In this document: one piece after another, positions 1 through 5,035 of the stretch
Position numbering within the stretch: position 1 is the first letter of the stretch
How the letters are laid out: each line of letters opens with the position of its first letter
NCBI GenBank assembly: GCA_023487325.1
Contig: JAMDBS010000051.1
Span: forward strand, 1-5,692
DNA: 5,692 nucleotides
Source of the DNA: Patescibacteria group bacterium
GTDB taxonomy: Bacteria; Patescibacteria; UBA1384; JAMDBS01
Reading direction: 5' to 3'
Made by a program: the position numbers and the translations under genes
Notes under the pieces: model-generated
What the model saw: only the letters and a program-made list of their open reading frames with translations
What the model was told of the DNA's origin: nothing
The model's database searches: none

Positions 1-142
1 TTGCTATTGTATTGATGCCAAGGTTAAAAATATTGCTACTTTGATAGAGCCGGTATTGATTGTTATTATTGGTCTAGGCGTGGCTTTTATTGTCTTTTCC
101 GTCATCATGCCGATTTACAACTTGGCATCAATACAATAGCAA
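1..142. repeat. 22-bp perfect inverted repeat, arms 1-22 and 121-142
   Basis: Bases 1-22 are the exact reverse complement of bases 121-142, and the match ends at base 23/120. The right arm is the true 3' end of pilC (codons for LASIQ and the stop). The left arm sits at the very edge of the window and reads through the same gene. A perfect 22-bp match with a 98-base loop inside coding DNA is very unlikely by chance. An inverted chimera from amplification or an assembly dead end is the simplest explanation; a real inverted duplication or hairpin is possible. Confidence 0.85.
2..139 (+). CDS. pilC: Type IV pilus inner-membrane platform protein PilC/GspF, C-terminal end only
   Basis: This is the last 45 codons of a protein whose 5' part lies before the window; it stops at TAG (137-139). 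The visible residues contain the usual end of GspF/PilC proteins: IATLIEPVL, then one long hydrophobic helix (IVIIGLGVAFIVFSVIMP), then the PIYNL ending. In this family PilC is a polytopic inner-membrane protein that connects the cytoplasmic ATPases to the growing pilus. Its place just before a pilin gene matches common T4P gene order. Codons 1-7 (C-Y-C-I-D-A-K) are suspect, because bases 1-22 are an exact reverse complement of bases 121-142. The DAK-VKNI part still looks like the family, so the doubtful part may be only the first few codons. Confidence 0.85.
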   Translation, partial: CYCIDAKVKNIATLIEPVLIVIIGLGVAFIVFSVIMPIYNLASIQ

Positions 143-284
143 CTTAAAACTAATAGTTTAAAACTAAAAACCACAACTAAAAACTAAAAAGTTTTAAGAT
201 TTAAGTTATGGTTATTAGCTTTTCGCTTTGAGTTTTTAGTTAATGAGTCCGCTCTTGGTCGGTAGAGCGTATAAAGTTAAGAAA

Positions 285-308
285 TTTAAAACTGGGCCCA
301 GTTTTAAA
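285..308. repeat. Perfect 24-bp palindrome centred on GGGCCC
   Basis: Every base from 285 to 308 pairs with its mirror about a centre between 296 and 297, with AACTGGGCCCAGTT as its middle. The GC core is in strongly AT-rich surroundings. As DNA it could bind a dimeric protein. As RNA it would form a stem, but without a natural loop unless the centre opens. It lies about 130 bases before the pilin start. Operator, dispersed intergenic palindrome and RNA structure are all possible. Confidence 0.7.
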
Positions 309-388
309 AGAAAATTTAACGCCCGCCTTCAGGCTTACTGTAAAACGAATTACATTCTGTTATTACAATAGCGCCTTTCGGCGGACTT

Positions 389-420
389 CCTGAACTCTCG
401 CCAATGAGGCGTGATTCAGG
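389..420 (+). promoter_or_regulatory. Two-tier hairpin just before the pilin ribosome binding site
   Basis: CCTGAA (389-394) pairs with TTCAGG (415-420). Inside it CGCC (399-402) pairs with GGCG (408-411) around an AATGA loop. The structure ends four bases before the Shine-Dalgarno sequence at 424-429, so it should leave ribosome access open and may instead protect the 5' side of the pilin mRNA. An AGGAG at 418-422 lies partly in the 3' arm as a second, more distant ribosome-binding candidate. Confidence 0.6.
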
Positions 421-423
421 AGC

Positions 424-429
424 GGAGGG
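424..429 (+). promoter_or_regulatory. Strong Shine-Dalgarno GGAGGG for the first pilin
   Basis: GGAGGG ends five bases before ATG 435. It decides the start: the longer open frame beginning at GTG 411 would start inside the hairpin and add eight residues with no known role before the normal MKKG prepilin leader. It is the strongest ribosome binding site in the window, consistent with a major structural pilin. Confidence 0.8.
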
Positions 430-434
430 AAATT

Positions 435-833
435 ATGAAAAAAGGTTTTACTTTGATCGAACTTCTAGTCGTTATCGCAATTATAGGTATTCTAGCTGCC
501 GTGATTCTTGTCAGTTTGAATTCAGCAAGAATTAAATCCCGACAAGCTCGTGCTGAGGCAGATATAGCCGCTTTGCCGGCTGCATTAGAAATGTATAATG
601 ATGCAAACGGTAAATATCCTGTAGGTGTTGGTTTTGCCGATATGGCGACAGCCTTAAAAAATGCAAAATTTCTTCAAAACGTTCCTAGTTCACCAGATAC
701 TACCTTATTTGTTTATGAGTATTGCAGCGATACGAATGGTACAGGATATTATTTATTGGCCAAAGCACAGAACACTACCTACAAAGATGTTACTTTGGGT
801 GATACAGCCGCGTGCACTACGCCAGCTCCATAA
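435..833 (+). CDS. Type IV pilin, probable major subunit
   Basis: A 132-residue prepilin. It has a four-residue leader MKKG, cleaved after Gly4 to leave Phe5 as the mature N-terminus, and the invariant Glu at +5 (Glu9). The hydrophobic assembly helix follows (residues 5-28, LLVVIAIIGILAAVI), then an amphipathic stretch with Arg/Lys (ARIKSRQARAEAD) and a short globular head. Cys97 and Cys127 are placed to form the C-terminal disulfide loop seen in many type IV pilins. PilD, encoded next, would process it in the inner membrane. The short head, the best ribosome binding site in the cluster and the flanking hairpins make it the best candidate for the main filament subunit; that rank is inferred. 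A pseudopilin (GspG-like) role is the alternative. Confidence 0.93.
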   Translation: MKKGFTLIELLVVIAIIGILAAVILVSLNSARIKSRQARAEADIAALPAALEMYNDANGKYPVGVGFADMATALKNAKFLQNVPSSPDTTLFVYEYCSDTNGTGYYLLAKAQNTTYKDVTLGDTAACTTPAP

Positions 834-845
834 TCTTTTTAAGCA

Positions 846-883
846 GACCTCGTCCCTCTTCTCTTGAGAGGAGGGATCGGGTC
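846..883 (+). terminator. Strong stem-loop after the first pilin; terminator or mRNA-stabilising hairpin
   Basis: GACC (846-849) pairs with GGTC (880-883), CG (851-852) with CG (878-879), and 853-862 with 867-876. This makes a roughly 16-bp stem with one G-U pair and opposed single unpaired bases at 850 and 877, closed by a CTTG loop. It starts 12 bases after the pilin stop. No run of T follows (the next bases are CCTTGAGAAAATT), so it is not a classic intrinsic terminator. It may partly end transcription, or shield the pilin mRNA 3' end after processing, so that the pilin is made in excess of the genes downstream. Confidence 0.5.
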
Positions 884-905
884 CCTTGAGAAAATTATTC
901 TGAAG

Positions 906-934
906 AAATTTTCAATGATCAATGATCAATTTAC
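906..934. repeat. 29-bp direct repeat, copy 1; left arm of a palindromic spacer
   Basis: This is identical over 29 bases to 2316-2344. It contains two overlapping TGATCAATGATCA-type words. Its end CAATTTAC (927-934) is perfectly complementary to GTAAATTG (980-987), which starts the right side of the spacer. The 18 bases 970-987 recur exactly at 2414-2431. The two spacers therefore share both ends and differ in the middle. The pairing arms would bring the region just before pilD into a stem in RNA. Confidence 0.85.
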
Positions 935-1003
935 AATCAATGTTTGAAAATTAATTAATTTGAGAATTTATTGAAAATTGTAAATTGAAAACTGAAAATT
1001 ATT

Positions 1004-1765
1004 ATGCTAACTTCTTTTATTCTATTTATAATTGGTCTAATCGTCGGCAGTTTTCTAAACTCTGTCATTTATCGACTTGATGATTTAAAGACAATCGTAA
1101 CTCACCGCTCGCACTGCCCAAAATGTCAAAAAAAGCTCAATTGGTACGAACTAATCCCATTGGCCTCATTTGTTATTCAATCAGGGCGCTGCCGCAGCTG
1201 CAATGAAAAAATCTCCTGGCAGTATCCTATTGTAGAATTAGTCACGGGCTTGCTCTTTTTATTTATCTATCTTAAATTCGGCATTTCTTTTTATTCAATC
1301 CTTTTACTTTTATTATCTTGTTTTTTAATAGTTATCTTTGTCTACGACCTTTATCATATGCTCATTCCCATGGAAATGGTTTGGCCGGCAATCATTATTG
1401 CTATATTGCTAAATTGTTATATTGCTGTAATATCCGGAAACTTGATGCCGATTTGGTATTCATTGTTGGGAGCAGTGGCAGCAGGTGGATTTATCGGTTT
1501 AATAGTGCTTTTGACTCGTTCCAAGGGTATGGGGGCAGGGGATATTTATTTGGCAATCATTGCAGGCCTTGTTTGCCTGTGGCCGGCTATTTTAATTAAT
1601 TTATTTTCCGCTTTTGTTATCGGCAGTGTTGTGGGCATTTGTTTGATAATCGCCGGCAAAAAGCGCTTAAAATCCGCCATTGCCTTTGGCCCATATTTGA
1701 TTCTAGGTTTGTATATTACTATCTTTTGGGGAGATAAAATATTAAATTGGTACCTGGGAATTTGA
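1004..1765 (+). CDS. pilD: Prepilin peptidase (leader peptidase / N-methyltransferase), PilD
   Basis: A 253-residue polytopic membrane aspartic protease that cuts the leader of type IV prepilins and normally methylates the new N-terminus. The N-terminal helix contains GSFLNSVIYR, as in the family. Next comes a cytoplasmic loop with the zinc-binding pairs Cys38-x2-Cys41 (HCPKC) and Cys63-x2-Cys66 (RCRSC). The two catalytic aspartates are visible: Asp115 in YDLYHMLIP and Asp180 in the GxGxGD motif (GMGAGDIYL). AFGPYLILG near residues 227-235 is also typical. All key residues are present and the length is normal. ATG 1004 follows AT-rich spacer with no Shine-Dalgarno sequence. It lies between two pilin genes, its likely substrates. 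Function is as certain as sequence reading allows. Confidence 0.96.
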   Translation: MLTSFILFIIGLIVGSFLNSVIYRLDDLKTIVTHRSHCPKCQKKLNWYELIPLASFVIQSGRCRSCNEKISWQYPIVELVTGLLFLFIYLKFGISFYSILLLLLSCFLIVIFVYDLYHMLIPMEMVWPAIIIAILLNCYIAVISGNLMPIWYSLLGAVAAGGFIGLIVLLTRSKGMGAGDIYLAIIAGLVCLWPAILINLFSAFVIGSVVGICLIIAGKKRLKSAIAFGPYLILGLYITIFWGDKILNWYLGI

Positions 1766-1862
1766 AAAATTCCAATTACAAAATTCCAATTTTTAAACAT
1801 TTGAATTTAATAAATTGATTAAAAATTTAAAATTTGAATTTGGAATTTAGAAAGGATATCTA
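1766..1862 (+). other. AT-rich palindromic spacer with a ribosome binding site
   Basis: This 97-base spacer repeats AAATTCCAATT-like words on its left (two copies, 1766-1795) and their complement (AATTTGAATTTGGAATTT) near its right end, giving an imperfect inverted repeat. AAAGGA (1851-1856) ends six bases before ATG 1863 and is a good Shine-Dalgarno sequence for the second pilin. The left half can be read as part of an open frame on the minus strand, but nothing supports that as a gene. Confidence 0.6.
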
Positions 1863-2309
1863 ATGCAAAAACTATTTAAACGCGGATTCACTCTCGTCGA
1901 ACTCTTAGTGGTTATCGCTATCATCGGTATTTTGGCATCAGTGGTGGTAGTTAATTACAACTCCAGCAAAGCCAAAGCTCGAGACGCCAAACGCAAAACC
2001 GACCTGATGACCATCCAATCAGCCTTGGAGCTGTATTATGCGGATAACAAAAGTTATCCTTTAAATGGTTCGTCAGGCACCCAAACTCCTGTCAGCCAAA
2101 TTCCCAATATCCAAACCTATCTTCAACAAATTCCTACTGATCCCAAAGATAATACTATTGAATACCAATATACCTACTTTGCTACCCAGCAAGGCAATTG
2201 TCAGCCGCCATTTTATTTGTTACAAGCTCAAGCAGAGCAGGGTGTCACCAATGACACCTGTTATACTAGTGGCGATCCACAGAAAATTTATGTTGTGGGA
2301 GGAAAATAA
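1863..2309 (+). CDS. Type IV pilin / GspG-like pseudopilin
   Basis: A 148-residue prepilin with leader MQKLFKRG, cleavage after Gly8, mature Phe9 and Glu at +5 (Glu13). The hydrophobic helix ELLVVIAIIGILASVVVV follows, then a charged linker (SKAKARDAKRKTDL). The head carries ALELYYADNKSYP and QIPTDPKD, both typical of GspG-type major pseudopilins and of many short pilins in candidate phyla. Cys113 and Cys133 could form a disulfide loop. It has a clear ribosome binding site (AAAGGA). It resembles the first pilin over the N-terminal helix and the LExYxxxxxxYP segment, but the heads differ, so it is a diverged paralogue. It may be a second filament subunit or a specialised pilin; the sequence does not say which. 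Confidence 0.92.
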   Translation: MQKLFKRGFTLVELLVVIAIIGILASVVVVNYNSSKAKARDAKRKTDLMTIQSALELYYADNKSYPLNGSSGTQTPVSQIPNIQTYLQQIPTDPKDNTIEYQYTYFATQQGNCQPPFYLLQAQAEQGVTNDTCYTSGDPQKIYVVGGK

Positions 2310-2315
2310 GTTTGT

Positions 2316-2344
2316 AAATTTTCAATGATCAATGATCAATTTAC
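2316..2344. repeat. 29-bp direct repeat, copy 2
   Basis: An exact copy of 906-934, starting seven bases after the stop of the second pilin. Its CAATTTAC end (2337-2344) pairs with GTAAATTG at 2424-2431, as in copy 1. Between the arms this copy carries a GC-rich hairpin and extra ATTGAAAATTG units. The spacer from 2310 to 2440 therefore looks like an expanded version of the one before pilD. The right arm runs to the start of the next gene. Confidence 0.85.
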
Positions 2345-2379
2345 CCAGCCCGCATCGTCAGCGAAGCGTGGCGGGCAGG
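2345..2379. repeat. GC-rich hairpin, probable dispersed intergenic repeat
   Basis: GCCCGC (2348-2353) pairs with GCGGGC (2371-2376), extended by CC/GG outside an A-A mismatch. TCG/CGA (2355-2357, 2362-2364) can pair inside. The element is very GC-rich in strongly AT-rich flanks and begins exactly where the 29-bp repeat ends. The GCCCGCC at 321-327 in the pilin leader is a shorter relative. Short GC-rich hairpins of this kind recur between genes in several Patescibacteria genomes as I recall them; only this window can be seen here. Confidence 0.65.
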
Positions 2380-2440
2380 CAATTAATATTTAAAAATTGA
2401 AAATTGATTGAAAATTGAAAATTGTAAATTGGAAATTTTT

Positions 2441-2992
2441 ATGCAAAAAGCTTTTACTCTCAACGAACTTTTGATAACCATTGCCATCATCGGCTTGCTT
2501 TTAATAGTTGGCATTCCGGCCTTTCAAAGATTTTCCAAATCTCAAGTTTTGCAAAATTCTGGCAAAGATATCCAAAATGCCATTTTAGAAGCCCAGTCGC
2601 TATCCTTGGCTCCCCGTTCTGCTTCTGGCGGCAACGATTTGCAAGGCTATATGATAGTGATATCTCAAAATGAACGCAGTTATAATATCTATGAGATCAA
2701 AAACAACGCCGGAACATTGGTAAAAAATTCCCAATTGCCTGATAAATTGAAGATAGATTCCACCATTGCCTTTTATTTTGATATTGCCCAAAGAGGTTTG
2801 ATTAGTTTTTATCAACAAGCTCAACCGACAGGGGATAACAACATTGATATTGCTGGCGCAAACTTTACAAAAATACCTACTCCCCAAAAAACCGAAATTA
2901 AGATTGACTATATTGACAGCAGCACTTTGCCCGGCCGAGCCACAACCGTCACAGTTTACCCCGAAACCGCGCTGATAGAAGTGAAATCCTAG
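2441..2992 (+). CDS. GspH/FimT-like minor pilin
   Basis: A 183-residue prepilin-like protein when started at ATG 2441. The open frame reaches upstream to 2408 (TTG), but those 11 codons are translated repeat spacer and would lengthen the leader pointlessly; a weak GGA at 2431-2433 precedes ATG 2441. The leader is MQKA: cleavage would follow Ala4 instead of the usual Gly, leaving FTLNELL with Glu at +5 (Glu9). A hydrophobic helix (LLITIAIIGLLLIVG) follows, then IPAFQRFSKSQVLQNSGKDI and an NAILEAQSLSLAPR segment, as in GspH/FimT proteins, where the helix is followed by a beta-rich head. The end (TTVTVYPETALIEV) fits the final strands of that fold. Expected role: minor pilin in the initiation or tip complex. 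Confidence 0.85.
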   Translation: MQKAFTLNELLITIAIIGLLLIVGIPAFQRFSKSQVLQNSGKDIQNAILEAQSLSLAPRSASGGNDLQGYMIVISQNERSYNIYEIKNNAGTLVKNSQLPDKLKIDSTIAFYFDIAQRGLISFYQQAQPTGDNNIDIAGANFTKIPTPQKTEIKIDYIDSSTLPGRATTVTVYPETALIEVKS

Positions 2993-3139
2993 ATTCCAAT
3001 CATATAAACATATAAACATTTAAGCATTTGGACATTCATTGGAAATTAGGAATTAGAAATTGGAAATTAATAATTGGGAATTATTTAGGTCAACTAGGTC
3101 AATTAGAATAATTAGATCAATTTAAAATGATAGTCATTT
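2993..3139 (+). other. AT-rich repetitive spacer before the PilV-like gene
   Basis: No gene is visible. The left part repeats CATATAAACATATAAACATTTAAGCATTT-like units (written here as ATAAACAT, 3003-3017). The middle repeats GGAATTAGAAATTGGAAATT-type words (3040-3082) that complement ATTCCAAT at 2994-3001. The right part has TAGGTCAA twice and a TAGATCAA variant (3087-3122). A six-codon open frame from ATG 3127 overlaps the next start in another frame; I see no support for it as a leader peptide. No Shine-Dalgarno sequence precedes ATG 3140. Confidence 0.5.
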
Positions 3140-3763
3140 ATGAATAAGGGTTTTGGCATAATTGAAGTGGTAGTGGCGGTCAGCATTATGATAATCATTG
3201 TTAGCGGCGCGGCGATTTTGGAAAAAAACGCCATCCGTAATTCTGTGCTGGCCAGCGAACGCACCCAAGCCTACAATTTAGCGCGCGAAGGCGTTGAGGC
3301 CGTACGCGCCATCCGCGACAGCGCTTGGATTGACGGGACTGCCAAATTGCCAAATTGGTGGCAAGGTTTGTTTGTGACTGGCGATCACAAGGTTAGTCTA
3401 GAAGGATCTAAGTGGGCGCTTGATGCTCCACCCATTCCAGAACGGCCGTATGGAAATATTCCCGATCAGTTGGCAACACAAGCTGGCTTGACGCCAACCC
3501 CACAAGGAGAAAAGATTGATTTAGACAAAATGAATTTTTACCGCATAGTTAATTTTACTCCTGTCCCATTAGCAAGTCCGTATTTTACCAACATTTACAG
3601 CATTGCCGATCCCAAAGACAGCGATCACCAGGTAATCCCACCAGATATATTCTCATCATTTTATATGGTTCGGGTTAGCGTGACCGTTGTTTGGCAATCA
3701 TATGGCAAAGCAAACACTGTTTCAAATTCCGAGTATCTTACCGATTGGAAACCAGTATACTAG
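3140..3763 (+). CDS. PilV-like minor pilin
   Basis: A 207-residue prepilin-like protein. The leader MNKG is cut after Gly4, with mature FGIIE and Glu at +5 (Glu9); the helix VVVAVSIMIIIVSGAAIL follows. Residues 44-60 read AYNLAREGVEAVRAIRD, the hallmark of PilV-type minor pilins in candidate-phylum T4P clusters. WQ, NFYRIVNF (132-139) and a beta-rich C-terminus (VRVSVTVVWQ at 177-186, EYLTDWK at 198-204) complete it. It lies directly before a PilW-like gene, the normal pairing for minor pilins that prime pilus assembly. The start is set by the prepilin leader, as no ribosome binding site is visible. The exact subfamily name is an inference; membership in the minor pilins is clear. Confidence 0.88.
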   Translation: MNKGFGIIEVVVAVSIMIIIVSGAAILEKNAIRNSVLASERTQAYNLAREGVEAVRAIRDSAWIDGTAKLPNWWQGLFVTGDHKVSLEGSKWALDAPPIPERPYGNIPDQLATQAGLTPTPQGEKIDLDKMNFYRIVNFTPVPLASPYFTNIYSIADPKDSDHQVIPPDIFSSFYMVRVSVTVVWQSYGKANTVSNSEYLTDWKPVY

Positions 3764-3803
3764 TTGAGGAAATTTTCAATTACTAATTTTCAATTTTCAA
3801 TTA

Positions 3804-4562
3804 ATGTTTAAAAATTTTAGGAATTATAAATTGAATAAAAATTTAAAATTTAAAATTAAAAATTTACCTGGTTATACTCTCATGGAGGTGCTGATTGCCG
3901 TGAGTATTTTCGCTATGGTTTTAGGCATGGTGGTGGCGATATTCACCACCAATTCGCGCATTCAAGCCAAAACTCAAGCAGTACGCGAGACTTCGCAGAC
4001 TTTGCGCTATATTATGGAAGCCATCGGCCGCGAAGTGCAATTGGCTGATGGGTGCGTTGAGACTAATGGTAATGGTTCGTATTTCAAGAACCCACCGATA
4101 CTTAATGAAAATAATCAGTTGACTTTGGCAAGGACAGCTAAAGAAAAACAAACTGATGGTAGTGAAATTACCGTTTGTATTGTGCATCAATACAATTATG
4201 ATTCTTCTGCAGGAATACTTTCGGTTAATGTTGGGAAAGGAACATTTTCAGGAGCCGGCGTAAATGTTATTATTTCGTCTATTAATTTTGATTCGGCAAT
4301 TAAATTAAATGATTTTAACCAGGATAATAGTTTAGGAGTAAAAATTACTTCCTTTTTAGTTTCGCCTGATTATCTTGTTAGTTTTTATACCAATCTGACG
4401 AGTCCGCCTACTGCAAATGTAATAAGCCAACAACCAAGTGTTCAGATAAAACTGATAGGCGAATATAATCAAGGTATCAAGCAAGCAGAGAAATCCACTC
4501 AAACTCTAGAAACTGCTTTTACCACCCGCAATTACCCGGGGTTTAATGATATAAGTCAATAG
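3804..4562 (+). CDS. PilW-like minor pilin
   Basis: A 252-residue prepilin-like protein. Cleavage is expected after Gly23 (LPG), leaving Tyr24-T-L-M-Glu28, so Glu sits at +5. The helix VLIAVSIFAMVLGMVVAIF follows. TLRYIMEAIGREVQLA (67-82) and the C-terminal TTRNYPG (240-246) match PilW-type proteins; Cys84 and Cys125 may form a disulfide. The leader is unusually long and is rich in Lys, Asn, Phe and Leu because it is read through AT-rich spacer-like DNA (3834-3865). An alternative start is TTG 3831, which has AGGA (3819-3822) eight bases upstream and would give a 14-residue leader; ATG 3804 has no ribosome binding site. The 40-base gap to the gene before supports co-transcription. Confidence 0.86.
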   Translation: MFKNFRNYKLNKNLKFKIKNLPGYTLMEVLIAVSIFAMVLGMVVAIFTTNSRIQAKTQAVRETSQTLRYIMEAIGREVQLADGCVETNGNGSYFKNPPILNENNQLTLARTAKEKQTDGSEITVCIVHQYNYDSSAGILSVNVGKGTFSGAGVNVIISSINFDSAIKLNDFNQDNSLGVKITSFLVSPDYLVSFYTNLTSPPTANVISQQPSVQIKLIGEYNQGIKQAEKSTQTLETAFTTRNYPGFNDISQ

Positions 4563-4616
4563 ATAAATCGGGTAATCGGGATGTAAAATATCCACATACA
4601 AAAAATATTTTGATTA

Positions 4617-4625
4617 TGATATAAT
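4617..4625 (+). promoter_or_regulatory. Extended -10 promoter (TGATATAAT) for the four-helix-bundle gene
   Basis: TG (4617-4618), one base, then a perfect TATAAT (4620-4625) match the extended -10 consensus, which needs little or no -35 element. Only a poor -35 (TACAAA at 4597-4602) is present at 17 bases. Transcription would start near 4631-4633, almost exactly at the left arm of the inverted repeat and about 26 bases before ATG 4658. This is the most convincing promoter sequence in the window and suggests that the gene is expressed independently of the pilus operon. Confidence 0.6.
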
Positions 4626-4627
4626 AG

Positions 4628-4660
4628 TTATGTATTTTGTAGTAAGTATTATGTATTATG
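4628..4660. repeat. Left arm of a 33-bp imperfect inverted repeat around the four-helix-bundle gene
   Basis: The arm pairs with 5031-5063: 28 of 33 positions are complementary and one more is a G-U pair (4652 with 5039). It ends on the ATG start codon (4658-4660). Its right half is made of TATTATGTATTATG units. Confidence 0.85.
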
Positions 4661-5035
4661 CAGAATAAGATTAAAACCTTCATGGATTTGAATGCTTGGA
4701 AAGAAGGGCATAAGCTAGTTTTGTATATTTATAAAGTTACTGGTAGATTTCCCCAAAATGAGCAATTCGGGTTAATCAATCAAATGAGGAGAGCCTCAGT
4801 ATCAATAACTTCAAATATCGCGGAGGGATTTTCTAGAAACACCAGTAGAGATAAGATTCAATTTTATTGCGTAGCTCAAGGTTCGCTGACCGAATTACAA
4901 AATCAGTTGGTAATTGCAGAAGATATTGGCTACATCGCACACGATAGTTTTCAAAAATTATTTGATCAATCAATTACTGTTCATAAAATTATTAATGGTT
5001 TGATTAAAAGCTTAAAATCTCATAATTGTCCATAA
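4658..5035 (+). CDS. Four-helix-bundle protein, S23/IVS family
   Basis: A 125-residue protein of the family first found in 23S rRNA intervening sequences and related in fold to the Avd accessory protein of diversity-generating retroelements. Visible signatures: TFMDLNAWKEGHKLV (7-21), FPQNEQFGL (31-39), the hallmark QMRRASVSITSNIAEG (42-57) and GSLTELQ (75-81). The length is normal and all four helices are present. Members are small, basic and probably oligomeric; binding of nucleic acid is suspected, but the cellular role is not established. It has no obvious link to pili. It has no Shine-Dalgarno sequence, its start and stop codons lie in the two repeat arms, and an extended -10 promoter lies just upstream. 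ATG 4682 (Met9) is a less likely start, since the residues before it fit the family. Confidence 0.92.
   Translation: MQNKIKTFMDLNAWKEGHKLVLYIYKVTGRFPQNEQFGLINQMRRASVSITSNIAEGFSRNTSRDKIQFYCVAQGSLTELQNQLVIAEDIGYIAHDSFQKLFDQSITVHKIINGLIKSLKSHNCP

Larger units (their letters stand above)
140..434 (+). other. Non-coding leader between pilC and the first pilin, rich in hairpins
   Basis: No gene is visible in these 295 bases. From left to right they hold: AT-rich repeats of AAACTAAAAA (161-170, 181-190) with an inverted copy at 231-241 that pairs with 175-185; an 8-bp pair CTTAAAAC (143-150) / GTTTTAAG (191-198); a 6-bp hairpin CGCTCT/AGAGCG (250-255, 264-269) with an 8-base loop; a 24-bp palindrome (285-308); a GC-rich stretch (321-334); a tight CGCC-TTTC-GGCG hairpin (372-383); and the 389-420 hairpin. 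This looks like a structured mRNA leader or a site for transcript processing upstream of a highly expressed pilin. I could not place a convincing promoter in it. Confidence 0.55.

Noticed and set aside
140..241. CRISPR-like array from repeated AAACTAAAAA
   Set aside because: Units are about 10 bases, irregular and low in complexity, with no spacers of regular length and no cas genes.
243..270. A tRNA D-arm look-alike (CGCTCT, loop containing GGTCGGT, AGAGCG)
   Set aside because: No acceptor stem, anticodon arm or T-loop (GGTTCGA) follows at the right distance; it is best treated as a simple hairpin.
358..369. Possible extended -10 (TGT-TATTAC or TACAAT) promoter for the first pilin
   Set aside because: The -10 match is weak and no -35 element lies at a workable distance, so it cannot be supported by sequence alone.
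411..434. Longer pilin start at GTG 411
   Set aside because: It lies inside a hairpin, has no ribosome binding site, and would add eight residues ahead of a normal MKKG leader that has GGAGGG before it.
1546..1800. Minus-strand open frame of 84 codons overlapping the pilD end
   Set aside because: It lies opposite the conserved PilD C-terminus and its beginning is repeat spacer; no motif or ribosome binding site. Other opposite-strand and shifted frames (2600-3019, 3921-4190, 661-867, 1318-1599, 2065-2328) were rejected for the same reasons.
2408..2440. Upstream TTG start for the GspH-like gene
   Set aside because: The added residues are a translation of the ATTGAAAATTG repeat spacer; ATG 2441 gives a normal short prepilin leader.
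4658..5035. Diversity-generating retroelement (Avd is related to this family)
   Set aside because: No reverse transcriptase, template repeat or variable repeat is visible; the sequence matches the plain S23/IVS family.
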